A DNA stretch of 64,000 nt, from positions 12,072,203-12,136,202 of the forward strand of contig NC_064037.1 of the NCBI RefSeq assembly GCF_932526225.1, read 5' to 3'. The position numbers were made by a program, and so were the translations under genes. The notes beneath the pieces are model-generated. The model did no database searches. It saw only the letters and a program-made list of their open reading frames with translations, and was not told the origin of the DNA. Shown piece by piece: positions 48,853 through 60,251 of this stretch (positions are counted from its first letter, which is position 1; every line of letters starts with the position of its first letter). This stretch comes from Nematostella vectensis. Taxonomy: Eukaryota > Cnidaria > Anthozoa > Actiniaria > Edwardsiidae.

Positions 48853-51800
48853 ACTGAAAAACGAATAAATAAATATTAGAAGTATTCTGATATTCTATAA
48901 GAAGACTTCTAATTGTTGCAGACATTAATTTTCTAGCAAGAAAGGTCGTCACACCAACCCTATTCGTGAAAGGAAATCGCAGAGTATTTATTATCCCATC
49001 GGAACCCTTACCGGTACTCTATTTAATCGACATTTATCAACAGGATTTGAAGTTCATTGAAGTGTGGAAGGCATTTATCCTGTGTTCTGTACAACCTGAT
49101 ACAACCATAGACGCAAGAAAAGACTACGAGAAAGAAAAGACGAGAGAATAGAAGAAACGCAAATAATAGATGTGGTAGATAGTAAAACCTTTGGTACAAT
49201 CATTGTAAATAACGCTTGTCATCTTAATCTGATTACGTCACCCTGTGGTTCAGCCAGGCGCCAACACTAGGCTACTTATCGCCTAGAACCCTGATATCTT
49301 TTACGAACAAAGTAATATTCTCGCTATCTAAATAACAAGCAGCCAGTAAGCATTGAACAGATCAAGCATTTTGTTTACTTCTTATGCTCAAAAAGCCTTA
49401 ATATAAAAGAATCTTAAATAGTTCTCTAGAAACAATAATTACGGCAGATGCCATAAGTACGTCGGTATTCGTTAAACGCTGTTTTTATATATCGTCACTT
49501 AGGTTAAAAGTGTTAATGTATGCTTGATTCTACAGCGAAATCTCTCGCACGAGACGTCTAAATATGCAAGCTCATGAGTTTTGCACGTGGTCAAATTATA
49601 TAAAGTTTTGCGTAACTCACTTTCAGTTTAGTAGCAACTTTAAAGGAACATCAACTTGCATACGCATATACAATAACATATTGAGTGCGAAATTTCATAG
49701 CGTTCTTAATTATATTTTGGCAGTATATAAATTATAGAAGGTGTTAATAAAGTAGAGGCCGTATTTACCACATTACAATTTGGTCTTTGAAATACCTTTG
49801 GTCTGATATTATTACCAGTAAAAAGCCAGCTCAGTAGGTTTATAAACAAGCTGATGCTTCTAAAGCTCAGCCTCAGTTTTTGCAGACACAATGATGATTC
49901 GACTTTAGACTTTGTCCAACTCGCTATGGTGTAAAGCTCTAGTCGAATGGCTGTGATCCAGCTTCTTGTGGGTCTTCCAAACGCGTCGGACTTCGGCTGA
50001 GCCTCACAAAGACGACGATCGATCGATCCACAGGAAGTTGCGAGGTTATTACAAAGCTGCACCTAAAAAATCTGACTGACCTCGACATGAAGATTATTGT
50101 GTCAAGATGCAAATTAGGCCCTCTTCGTCACACCAGACACAACGGAAATTCAAATGAGTTATCAAGCTTAATTGAGAAAAATGTTTCTCTGAACATCACG
50201 TATATGCTTCATCTGCAGGACGGATAAATCTTGCGATTTTTTTTTTGATAGAAAGTTTCGTTTGACACGTTCACTCTTCAACCACGGCAGTGCTAAGAAT
50301 ATGTTTACCCATAGCATCCGGTAACTGTAAAGAAATTGGAAGGTCATGGCCAATAGCGTGGCACAGCTTGCGTTCAAACAATATGGACAAGTCAAGGCCA
50401 AAACATTTCTTGCGTAGTAAAACCGGGACTTCACGCTACAAACGCATGAATTGATACATTTGTTTTTTTATTTTTTCTCTAGCCTACGAAACAGGCTCTC
50501 AAAACGCGCGCCAAAATAACTCCCGGAAAAGCCGTTCTATTGGACGTAGCGGCTCGGCTACGAAATCTGCTCTCTCCGACTTTCACGCAACTTAGCGCCT
50601 ATCGAGCAGGCTACTTTTTCTTGCACTGCAAAAGGTATTTAGGTGCTGCTGGAGTGAGTGCTTTTTGTAGCCATATAGCTGACAAAAGAAAATTTATTGT
50701 CTTCAGACCCGTAAACAGGGGTAAAATTTAAAGTGGGACATGGAATAGCGATATGACAAAGGACCCAAAAATTGAATCTTTATATCATCGAGTAGCGCTA
50801 TTTCGAGGCTCCATTATATACCCATTCGCTTCACGCTTTCTATGCCCTTTATTTTATCTACCGGAATTAGTGACAAACAATACATCACATAATACCTGAG
50901 CACGTACGGCGTTTTTTATGATACGCCCACTATTAGCACTTCCGGTCATGCGAGTCAAGTTACTGCCCCCCCCCCCCCCTTCCCTATTGTCCGAACATCC
51001 CCCCTCCCCTCCCCCAAACACTGTCATCCTTTTCCTAGGACATGCGCACTGGAGCAGGATAGAATGTACCCCGCTGTGTTTACACTTGGTTTATATTTAT
51101 TAATATGGTGGTACAGGATGGTTTTAAGAGGCCATTTTGAAACTTTGCAAAAGGCACTGTGAAGAATGCCCTTTTTTCAGATTTTTTTTGTGTGTGGAGT
51201 CACCGTTTTTGTTGCTGTGTCTTATTGTTGTTGTTTTTTATTGATTCAGGGAAGAAGCACACCATCTCAAATACTACCACAATTATATTGATTCAAATAC
51301 ATTTCACACAGACATGCATTTAATACATGGATGCGACCAAATTTTCTTTAATGTCATTTTTGATTCTTGCATTAATAGAATGTTCCTTTAAGTAATCTAA
51401 AGTACTGCTCGTTATTTTCTATTTCGATAAGTGATTATAGAAGGATAGCACAGATGTCCCCTGTCACTTTTGTCCCATACAATCAAAACAATTAAAACAT
51501 CACAAATAGCATATTGTGTCAATATCCCCCAAATCATTTTAAAAACCCAATAGTGATGGCGAGAAGTGAAATTTAATTCACGTCAATAACTTTGTTCGAG
51601 AAACGTTGGACGGAAGAGTTTTGTAAGCCGTTTACACAAGAAGAGAAATATGTGAGCATCTTTCACTATTTCAACACATTTAAAAGTATTGCTATCAAAT
51701 GAAAGTATTTCAAACATAAAAATGTGCTTCAAAAAAGACTTAGAAGTGAAGGATGCAATCAACACTTGTTAAATACTGGCGGTTTACTAGTCTCGACATT

Positions 51801-51885
51801 GGAGGATTTCTGTAGCATTTCCAGAGAAACAGTGAGTGAATTCAGGAACTATTATTTCACCTATGCATCTCACCCTTAAACAGAG

Positions 51886-52262
51886 TCCTCCTGCTTTTGT
51901 TTTCTTCAAAACAACTTCCTTTACCAATTCTTATTCCGTTGATTTCATTAACAATTTCGAATTCAGATAATTTAAGTTCAATAGTATAATAGTAAAAATA
52001 TAGCTGGGAAGTTAGGTCTTGGTATTGAAATAAACGTGTTAGACAGACACATTTTTAGTATTTTAATATTTTTCTTCTCCTCCTGCTTTTGTTTTCTTCA
52101 AAACAACTTCCTTTACCAATTCTTATACCGTTGATTTTAATCACAATTTCGAATTCAGAGAATTTAAGTTCAATATTATAATAGTAAAAATATAGCTGGG
52201 AAGTTAGGTCTTGGTATTGAAATAAACGTGTTTATTTCATTTTTAGTATTTTAATATTTTTC
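51886..52262. repeat. 192-bp direct tandem duplication
   Basis: TCCTCCTGCTTTTGTTTTCT and the following sequence to TAGTATTTTAATATTTTTCT occur twice, starting at 51886 and 52078. There are a few substitutions and a short deletion in the second copy. Confidence 0.88.
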
Positions 52263-52307
52263 TTATAAATGAATACCGGCGAAACCAGAGCTATCTTATT
52301 GAATGAT

Positions 52308-53142
52308 CAGGGGGTCGTTTCTCAAAACTCCCGGTGATATCCGGGCCCGTTAGGGTACCGGGAGAGTTTTCGGGATACTTTCCCGGGCGAGGAAGAGCGT
52401 TTCTCAAAGCTTGCGGTAGCGTCCCGGTTGTTTACTGGTTTCCGATAAGCAAATTATAATTTTCAGAGTTAACGAATAGATTGGCTAAATAATTATTGAA
52501 TATCAATAAAAATCGTAGACTTGTCGATGTCTGTAGACAACTGGTACCCCAAACACTGCCGTGGCATCGGCACTTTTCAAAAAAAAGACAAAGAACAAGT
52601 AGATAACGTATCATTTTGTAGCAAAACTTCCAATACCTTCGCAAAGCTGTTTACATCTTTTTCGGCTCACGGTGACAGCTAAATATCAAATCATTTGACA
52701 GAAAAGAAACCTGATTGGCTGGTAGGGAATCCCATAAAATGATGTTAGTCGTGATTGGCTCACTTCTTATCGGGCAGTGGAATGGTTTCCTCAAGTGATG
52801 AAAACTCAATACAACTCGACACAACTTGAAAATGGCTAGATTTAATCGGAAAAATAGCACCAAATTGGATATTTCAACTTATGGCTAATTCAAGATGAAT
52901 GGTTGATCTATAAATTCAGCTGAAAATATTAAGGAAAAACATCGTTTTGGGTACCAATTTTCGCATTAAAAGTAATTCCCGATAAGTTAACTGGAGCTCT
53001 TGAGCTCCCGTAAGTTACCGGGATTTTTTCCGGGCCCGAAAATAGCGGGCGTTTTGAGAAACACCCGAAGTGTTTATTGGGGGCTCACCGGGTGACTTTC
53101 CGGGTTTCCGAGGTTATCGGCGTTTTGAGAAACGACCCCCTG
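52308..53142. mobile_element. Outer MITE, CAGGGGGTCGTTTCTCAAAA termini
   Basis: The left end CAGGGGGTCGTTTCTCAAAA and right end TTTTGAGAAACGACCCCCTG are a perfect 20-bp inverted repeat. The left flank is ATGAT (52303-52307). The matching ATGAT lies at 53495-53499, after a second element inserted at the right terminus. Removing that insert restores a 5-bp target duplication. No ORF is recognisable. Confidence 0.85.
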
Positions 53143-53491
53143 GCCCGTACCCAGGGGGGGGTGCAGGGGGTGCGAACACACCCACCCACAACGGCCGAAA
53201 GCGAACACACCCACCCACAACGGCCGAAAGTCCACTATTGGTTCTCAATAGACGTGCTATTTGTAGACAAAACTATAAGCTAGTCTGGTATGTAGCCAAA
53301 TCCGACAATAAACGCCCCGTGGAGATACTGCAAAGGCAGCATTAAAAAATCCCTTTTTGTTCTTTCGGAGTTGGTTAGATTTTTATCAAAGAACTCCCCC
53401 CTCCCCCACCCCCCACCCCTGGAAATAGAAGGGCCACTTTTTCGGATTTCGTATCCCCCCCCCCCAAAAAAAAAAAATCCTGGGTACGGGC
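53143..53491. mobile_element. Inner MITE nested at the end of the outer one
   Basis: Termini GCCCGTACCCAGG and CCTGGGTACGGGC are inverted repeats. CTG on both sides (53140-53142 and 53492-53494) is the apparent target duplication; one base more or less is possible. The interior holds a 29-bp duplication (GCGAACACACCCACCCACAA..) and C/A homopolymers. Confidence 0.75.
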
Positions 53492-54676
53492 CTGATGATT
53501 GATACATTTTCTCCTGCATTCTGTTAAAATGTAATGAGACTCACTGACCCTTCGGTTGCAGTGACAACATTTATTAAAACAGGTGTATGTATTTTGGGAC
53601 CTTCCAAGTTGATAGTATTATTAAGTTTTTTTTTTTTTATCTTCAAGCAGAGAAATTTTGTTTATCATTTAAACCTGAATTTCAATCTACATAGAAGCAA
53701 CTCTAAAAAAAGTTGCAAATACTATCATATTTCTTCCTTCACTTTATAATTCAAACGATTTCCAATTCATTCTTGTTAAACGAACCTAATCTACCCAAAT
53801 CAAAATTCAGAAAGGGTAGTTATCCTCAGACCTGCCAAGTCACTTTTACCCAAAAATGCAAAGAAAGACTTTGATCACTGTAAATCTGTTTTAAAGAAAT
53901 GGAATTAAAGAGAAAAGCACACCAAAAAACCTCTAATGACGTCATAATTATTGAATCGAGAGAAACGAAAAAGAACGCAGCAAAATAGAAGAATAGCTCG
54001 TTTTCTGTGTAGTTCTATCAGCATTGAAAAAAATGTAAAAAAAAGGGGGAAACATTTATACAACGCTAACCGGAAATAACACAGTTTTTAGCTAAAAGAC
54101 CGTGTTTTACCTATAGAGGATTTTACGCTGTTGCAAAGTAGCTTAAAAAGGTCTGGTGGTCAAAGAAGTGATTGCTTGTATGTGAGATGTCGGAAGCCCT
54201 TTTTACATTGCCTAGATACTGACATTCCTAGAATAAATATATCAGTTAAGCGGTTTGCTCTTTAACAAATAAGAGGCCGGTGATGAAACAGGTGATTTTG
54301 ATATTTCGTCTAGATGTTAGAGTGTAAATGACTTAATGAAACCACGCGAAAAAAAGCCCAAGCGAATGTCATCCCGCAAGGAATTCGTTTAAATCACAAG
54401 CGAAACATCTTTCGCGAGATCAAAGAAAGTGCTTGGAAAAGTAAACCGGAAAGGCTGTTCGTTTTCCCAATATTCCCACCATATAGGTAAGAGAAAACTT
54501 GAATTATTATGGTAATTAAACTCTTCCAGAATATATCGACTAGAAAATCAAGGCAAAACAGCTAGCCTGAAACGCAATCCCATAAGCATAGATTAATTTT
54601 TTATTTTTTTTTTCATAAAAAGTCAGTTGCTCCATGGAGATATCCTAATGAACCAATAACAGCTGGTAGTGACCGC

Positions 54677-54684
54677 TATATAAG
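54677..54684 (+). promoter_or_regulatory. Candidate TATA box for the GPCR gene
   Basis: TATATAAG occurs about 570 bp upstream of the GPCR start codon. A pyrimidine tract ending TTTTTTTCAG at 55224 suggests a 5'UTR intron between this promoter and the coding exon. Inferred from motif and spacing only. Confidence 0.35.
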
Positions 54685-55256
54685 ACACTCATGAAATTGA
54701 ACTTACTTGATCTTACATAACGTACTCATTTTAAAAGCAGAAAATATAACTCGTTTAATTATCTTATACCGCTATTGATTCTTAAGGAAAGCTTCATTGA
54801 AAGCTGCTAAGGGAAGAAAAAAAGGTTTAACAAAAGCGAGGTTGCTTGAGGTCATTGCCGCTGCGAATTAGGCTATGGGTGTAAGAATGACGATGGTATA
54901 AATAAACTCATGGGTGGGTTTCCTGCATTAAAGAAATTGAAATGTTGCTTGCCACATGGTATTTGCCGAAAAAAAAATTGTTATTTCCCCTAACATTATT
55001 TGAAATGGGTGTATGTTGTTTTAAATTTGACTTGCTTTTCTAAGGAAATAAACGCTGAAACCAAACATGACAAAAGGAGAATAACTTCTTACGAAAGTCC
55101 TAATGTGTTTAAACAGTTTCTCAACGTCATATTTACTATTTTCAACACTTTACTATTTGCGTCTGTCTACGTTGTGATGAAAGCACAATGTTTTTTTTAA
55201 CTTTTTTCCCCCTCTTTTTTTCAGTTATCTCAAGGCGTTAACTCGGACATAACACA

Positions 55257-56648
55257 ATGAACTCTTCAGAGGAGAGCGGCAAAATGGAGACTATCACCAG
55301 ATCCCTTCCCATGATGCTACTGGCGCTTGCAGCATTTGCCGAAAACGCTCTCGTTCTTGTTTCAGTAGCAAGATTCAAATCCCTCCGTCGGTTGCCAGGC
55401 AACGCTTTTATCGTCAATCTCGCGTTGACTGATGTGATCGGTGCCAGCGTGTGCATGCCCTTGGCTATCTCGGCCGTGTTGAGCAATCGCTGGGTTCTAG
55501 GTGAATTTATCTGTCAGTTCCAAGCGTTTTTAATTGTGGCTTTATCAAATGTGACGTTTCTGACGTTGTTTAGCTACAGTGTGTACCGATACTTTATGGT
55601 CACTTCATCAAGGCAGCCCACTCGTGCCGTCATGTGGACAAGGGTAAAGACAGCTTTGTTAGCTATTTGGGCAGTAGGTTTAAGTATGAGTGTGCCTCCC
55701 CTTGGGGGGTGGGGAAGGTACGAGTACATCCCGACATTCTATGCGTGTACATTGGATTGGCATGCAAACAAAAGTTTCAGCGTCTCTATATTTATCATTA
55801 TCTACTTTATTCCACAAGCAATAATGGCGTTCTCGTACTATAGGATCAGTATATTTGTGCGTCGACATAAAAGGAATCTTTTGAAACGAAAAAAAGAAAA
55901 CGCCATGAACAACTTCCATAGCAACCCCGCCATAAACCTAGGGTTATCAACCAACAAAAATACTGAACCCGCGGAAAACATCACAAGAAGGAACGAGCGG
56001 ATGTCAAATGTCCAATTACCCATAATCCTCCTAGAGCATCCCGAGGAGGACCCGAACAAAAAGGTCCTTTTCGGCCGAAGATTTCACGATTCCGGTGACT
56101 CACCGGACGAGTTCCCTCTTTTCGACTCACTGCGAAGACCAAGTGCTCTAAACGCTGTAAGTCCGGTTCTATCAGTTGTTGATCTGAGGGAAACTTTCCG
56201 TAGTCCTTGCTTGTCAATGGGAAATATCTTCTTGGATCAAAACGAGGTTGAAGAAGATGCAACTGAGCCCGTGGTAATTCAGAATCCGGCCAGCGTGAGC
56301 AATAATGAATTGCCTCTCAACCTAAGTCGATTCGAAAAGCGTTCAAAGCCACAGGCAAAGGTACAAAAGTTCGTGAACTGGAGACGCCTTTTCCGTGAGA
56401 CGAGATTGATCAAGCTATTGCTATTCACCCTGTTGGCATTCTATGTTTGCTGGACGCCATTTGCTGTTGCAAGTTTTATGCAAACTGTCGGATTTTTGGA
56501 GCCCAGGCCTCCTTATTTTGACGTGGTGTCCATGTGGTTGGCATTCTCAAACGCCGTCTGTAACCCCGTCATTTACGCGCTTCTCAACAGTCAGTTTAAA
56601 AAGGCGTTCAGTAAAATATTGAAGAGGTTGTTCTGCTGCGCGTGTTAG
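55257..56648 (+). CDS. Rhodopsin-family (class A) GPCR, opsin/melatonin-receptor-like, intronless
   Basis: 463 codons, seven transmembrane segments. TM1 has the conserved Asn (AENALVLV). TM2 has NLALTD. ECL1 and TM3 have RWVLGEFICQFQAF. The DRY position reads YRY. ECL2 GWGRYEYIPTFYACTLDW is opsin-like. ICL3 is very long (about residues 203-378), charged and presumably disordered. TM6 has CWTP and TM7 has NPVIY. The C-terminus ends in a Cys cluster (LFCCAC). The retinal-lysine position six residues before NP is Phe, so it should not bind retinal as an opsin does. Likely an orphan receptor of the opsin/melatonin-like group; the ligand is unknown. The start is the first ATG after an acceptor-like tract; a second ATG nine codons in is possible. 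Confidence 0.9.
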   Translation: MNSSEESGKMETITRSLPMMLLALAAFAENALVLVSVARFKSLRRLPGNAFIVNLALTDVIGASVCMPLAISAVLSNRWVLGEFICQFQAFLIVALSNVTFLTLFSYSVYRYFMVTSSRQPTRAVMWTRVKTALLAIWAVGLSMSVPPLGGWGRYEYIPTFYACTLDWHANKSFSVSIFIIIYFIPQAIMAFSYYRISIFVRRHKRNLLKRKKENAMNNFHSNPAINLGLSTNKNTEPAENITRRNERMSNVQLPIILLEHPEEDPNKKVLFGRRFHDSGDSPDEFPLFDSLRRPSALNAVSPVLSVVDLRETFRSPCLSMGNIFLDQNEVEEDATEPVVIQNPASVSNNELPLNLSRFEKRSKPQAKVQKFVNWRRLFRETRLIKLLLFTLLAFYVCWTPFAVASFMQTVGFLEPRPPYFDVVSMWLAFSNAVCNPVIYALLNSQFKKAFSKILKRLFCCAC

Positions 56649-56660
56649 AAGCATTAGTCA

Positions 56661-56993
56661 AGGTTAGTTCTCACTTAGACGTAAGCTTAAGCGCAGCGCG
56701 CGTAATTTTCCGATTCTCATTGAAACGCAAGCGCTCGAGTCAGAGCTTGATTTTCTTGCGCTTGTGTTTGACCGATTCTCATTTCTGTTTTGCGCTTACG
56801 TTTGCGCCTTAAGAAGAGGGCGTTGTCACTAAAGGTTGGTTCTCACTAGGACGGAAAGACAACAAGTGAGAATCGGTCAAACATAAGCGCAAGAAAATCA
56901 AGCAGTTGCGTTCTCTTGAACTTGCGTTCCAGTGAGAATCGAGCAAGGCGTGCGTTGCGCTTGAGCTTACGTCCAAATGAGAACCAACCTTAA
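56661..56993. mobile_element. Foldback (long inverted repeat) element
   Basis: The left arm AGGTTAGTTCTCACTTAGAC and the right arm ending AATGAGAACCAACCT are inverted. Internally GCTTGATTTTCTTGCGCTTG is mirrored by CAAGAAAATCAAGC, so most of the 330 bp can fold on itself. It lies just after the GPCR stop, probably in its 3'UTR. No clear target duplication was seen. Confidence 0.65.
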
Positions 56994-57254
56994 GAGGGAA
57001 GCACAGATGCCCCGAAAAGTTGGGTTTTTGTTTTGTTTCTAGGTTTTTACAACAAACTTGCCTGCTAATGTGTATTAATCAAACTGTTACTGACATCGTT
57101 AATTAAATTATTTAAACTGTTGCTGATATCGTTACGGGATGGATAAAAATGACGAACATTTAAGGGTCACCCCTCCTCCACTTTTGAAGAAATATTCCTA
57201 AATTCAAAGAAATTCCAACATGTTTTGCTGTGGGCTACAAAAATTCTCAAATTG

Positions 57255-57260
57255 AATAAA
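57255..57260 (+). terminator. Candidate GPCR polyadenylation signal
   Basis: AATAAA in ATTGAATAAAGAC, about 600 bp past the stop codon. This would put the foldback element inside the 3'UTR. Confidence 0.35.
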
Positions 57261-58075
57261 GACAAAGACTTCCATTATTAGAACCCTTTAAACACCTACA
57301 GGGAATCGCACCCACTCCACGCGGCCGGTACACGGCCACGCATGCTCTCTTACAACACTGAAGTTTCGTGTTGTATTGGGCGAGGAAAAAACATCTTGTG
57401 GGACCAAAAACCCCTTAGTTTCCAACCAGAGTAAAACCTCGATGTTGTTCCAGTACGAGTTAAGGGCGGGTAAGCTAAACGAAACAAAATAATCACATCG
57501 ACAAGATTGCACCATACGTCCTGCCTAAAAGCTTAAAAACGATCTGGCGTATGAATAAAAGACAAATGTGTGAAATAGGTCAAAATGTTCCGTAAAAGCG
57601 CATTGGAACTTTCTTGCTACATCGAAAACGATGTACTGTCAAAATGTTTTGAGGAGCAATAAGTCGCGAGGTCAAATCTCGTAATATGTTGCTTTCAACA
57701 AAAATTCTTTTTCTGCTAAATACACTTAACCTTGAATCAGCAGTCGTTGTTGGGAAGAGAAGTAAAACGACATAGCGCAGCGACTGCTTGGAGTCAACAG
57801 AATCGACCTTAAACTGTTTTGACAGCCGATCTTGCGGTAACATTGTTTTGATTATCTATTTTTGTTTATAACAAAAAAAATATATTTTCAGCGGGTTTCG
57901 CTTAGCCTTATTTGCAGGTTTTGTTCGAAGGCGCATAAATATTTAAACTGTAAGCCGGTGTTCCAACTATTGGAAACAAAAAATTTAAAAAACTTCCCTC
58001 GCCTATATTTTGCTATGATTATGATCTGAGAGCTCTGATGTTGACCAACAAAGAAGCGAGTATTTATACATAACT
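57261..58075. other. Intergenic, GPCR to protease-like gene
   Basis: About 800 bp of AT-rich sequence without recognisable features. TATTTATA near 58061 lies too close to the start codon to be a confident promoter. Confidence 0.5.
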
Positions 58076-59141
58076 ATGTCCTCGTCTCGAAGGTTATTCA
58101 AGTATCTGCTTGTGTTTGTTCTCGTACTTTCTGTCAATTCAGACATCAATGAACAGGTAAAAAAGAAGGGGTACTTGACTGTTCAAAACACGACCGCGGA
58201 TGGTCGTAGAAAAGCCGATTTCGTAGCCACAATAGATTTAAACGGGACGACGGAAATTCAAGAGACTTTTGAAGATGATAAAAGCAAGAATAAGAATTTT
58301 GGTGGCCCGGATGTTGGTATTTACACTGGCTATGACGACTTGAATAAGATTAAACCAATAATGGATGGAAGTATGGTGAATGAACCACAAAATGAACCGG
58401 TGGCAAATGGAAGTATGGTGAATGAACCACAAAATGAACCGGTGGCAAATGGAAGCATGGTGAATGAACCATTAACCGAGCCGGAGAGAGCAGCAGGAAA
58501 CAAGCAAGCATTTGATGAATATACAAACAGCACGGCTAACCTTGCCAGGGAAAACTACCAGAATAACAGCGGTAGGTTTTATGAGAATAATAGCAGTTCT
58601 ATTGATTATAACGTATATGGCGAGACAATCAACGATGCGTCAATTGGTGCAGAGATGGCGAAACAATCAGACGGGTCAGCGGATAAACATAGCAAAAACG
58701 CAACTACTGATAGTCACGTGGCTATTGAAAGTGAAAGCCCGGATGTAACTGAGAACAAGAATGTGATCGATAGCTTGAGAGGAGTGAAGGTTGAGCCTCA
58801 AAATGTGAAGACTCCCGCTGGCGAGTTCACGATAATAGATGAGCACGACTATTTAACACAACAAGAACTCGCAGAAGAGCAGGACGAGGACACGTCCAAT
58901 GTCTCGGTGGAGGCATCCTGGCATCACCCCCAGGCTCCATTAGCTAGTTTCCAGGGCTACAATGACGGCTACAACTACGCCCAGCCTCTCTCGGATGGAG
59001 AACGCGCCAAACTTGAGGTTAAATTCCCGCGGTTTTATCGCGTCCAAGGAACACTGAGTCTCCCGTATGATGAGATCGTGGAACCGTTCGAGGCTTGGTA
59101 CGCGGGGGACTACAACATGAGCCGCATTGACTATTATTACG
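58076..59141 (+). CDS. First exon A of a counting-factor-associated-protein-D-like gene (secreted form)
   Basis: 1066 nt, 355 codons plus one base. It starts MSSSRRLFKYLLVFVLVLSV, a signal peptide. Then comes a long acidic, Asn/Glu-rich low-complexity region with three copies of a 19-residue GSMVNEPQNEPVAN repeat. It ends in a conserved block, FPRFYRVQGTLSLPYDEIVE, PFEAWYAGDYNMSRIDYYYG, typical of the N-terminal region of papain-family proteins like Dictyostelium CfaD. The donor is TTACG|GTAAGG, phase 1. No second exon follows before exon B. The phase and motif match the exon at 60901, so A probably splices there. The following array duplicates its donor. Confidence 0.72.
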
Positions 59142-59715
59142 GTAAGGTAAATGCGCGCATTGAATATTATTACGGTAAGAAAAATGTGCGCATTGACTAT
59201 TATTACCGTAAAAGAAATGCTCGTATTGACTTTTATTACAGTAAGAGAAATGCTCGTATTGACTTTTATTACAGTAAGAGAAATGCTCGTATTGACTATT
59301 ATTAGGGTAAGGGAAATGCCCGCATATTAACTATTATTTCTGTAAGAGAAATGTGCGCATTGACTATAACTACGGTAACGGAAATGCCCGTATTGACTAT
59401 TATTACGGTATGGGAAATGCGCGCATTGACTATTATTACGGTTAAGGGAAATGCGCGCATTGACTATTATTACGGTAAGGGAAATGCGCGCATTGACTAT
59501 TATTACGGTAAGGGAAATGCGCGCATTGACTATTTTTACGGTAAGATAAATGCACGCATTAGCTATTTTTACAGTAAGGGATGCGCGCATTGATTATTAT
59601 TACGGTAAGGGAAATGCGCGCATTGATTTTTATTACTGTAAGGGAAATGCGCGCATTGACTATTATTACGGTAAGTCAGACGCCCGTATTGACTATTATT
59701 ACGGTGCGGGAAACC
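59110..59715. repeat. ~33-bp repeat, about 17 copies, derived from exon A's end and donor
   Basis: The unit is GCGCATTGACTATTATTACG followed by GTAAGGGAAAT, i.e. codons RIDYYYG then the GT donor. The 33-bp length keeps the exon frame (repeating ARIDYYYGKGN) until a TAG near 59303. Most copies keep a usable G|GTAAG. Confidence 0.93.
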
Positions 59716-60251
59716 AAATTACAATAACCTCACTGTTGTCTGGATTTGTTCGGCACTCGATTACATTGATCGCCCATTCCCATTTTACTTTTGGCTTGAA
59801 GAAAAAGAAAACGATTGGCGGTGAAAAAGATAGTGCTACCGATTTACGTATCCTAAGACTAATAAGCCTAAATTCCAAAATTTCAACTTTCATAATACAA
59901 ACCTTTAAATGATAAATAGCTACTAAAACAGACGGACCAGGAAAAAAATAATTCCGCTTTTGCTGCCGGCTCAGTTTTGTTATTTTTTTTTTCAACTAAC
60001 AACTGGTATATTATTGCTTACAGCACTGCTAAATATCACAACAATGGGAAAACACCGATTGTTCATTGGCCAAAACAAAAACACATGACATATGTGATCT
60101 ACAAGCTGGTTAAAAACTGGCCAATGAACCGAAGGGGAAAGTTTTTTCCTTTTTATTTCACGATATGTTTTCTACTAATAGATAGTTCAAACTATCTATT
60201 AGATTCGTGACTATATGACTATATGAATGGCAAAGGCTGAGAAGACGGAAA
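59716..60251. other. Region between alternative first exons
   Basis: AT-rich, no exon recognised. It would contain the promoter of exon B. ATAGATAGTTCAAACTATCTAT at 60178-60199 is a short palindrome. Confidence 0.5.

Larger units (their letters stand above)
48853..54676. other. Intergenic region upstream of two divergent genes
   Basis: AT-rich sequence between the receptor start (minus) and the GPCR (plus). It contains the 192-bp duplication at 51886-52262 and the nested MITEs at 52308-53499. Short ORFs at 49706-50062 and 50168-50434 (minus) show no recognisable family, and I see no RNA gene. Confidence 0.6.

Noticed and set aside
49706..50434. Two minus-strand ORFs (118 and 88 codons) as genes
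   Set aside because: No recognisable domain, no splice structure and low-complexity hydrophobic content; likely chance ORFs.
55257..56648. Functional opsin
   Set aside because: The retinal-attachment lysine position in TM7 is Phe and the DRY motif is altered.
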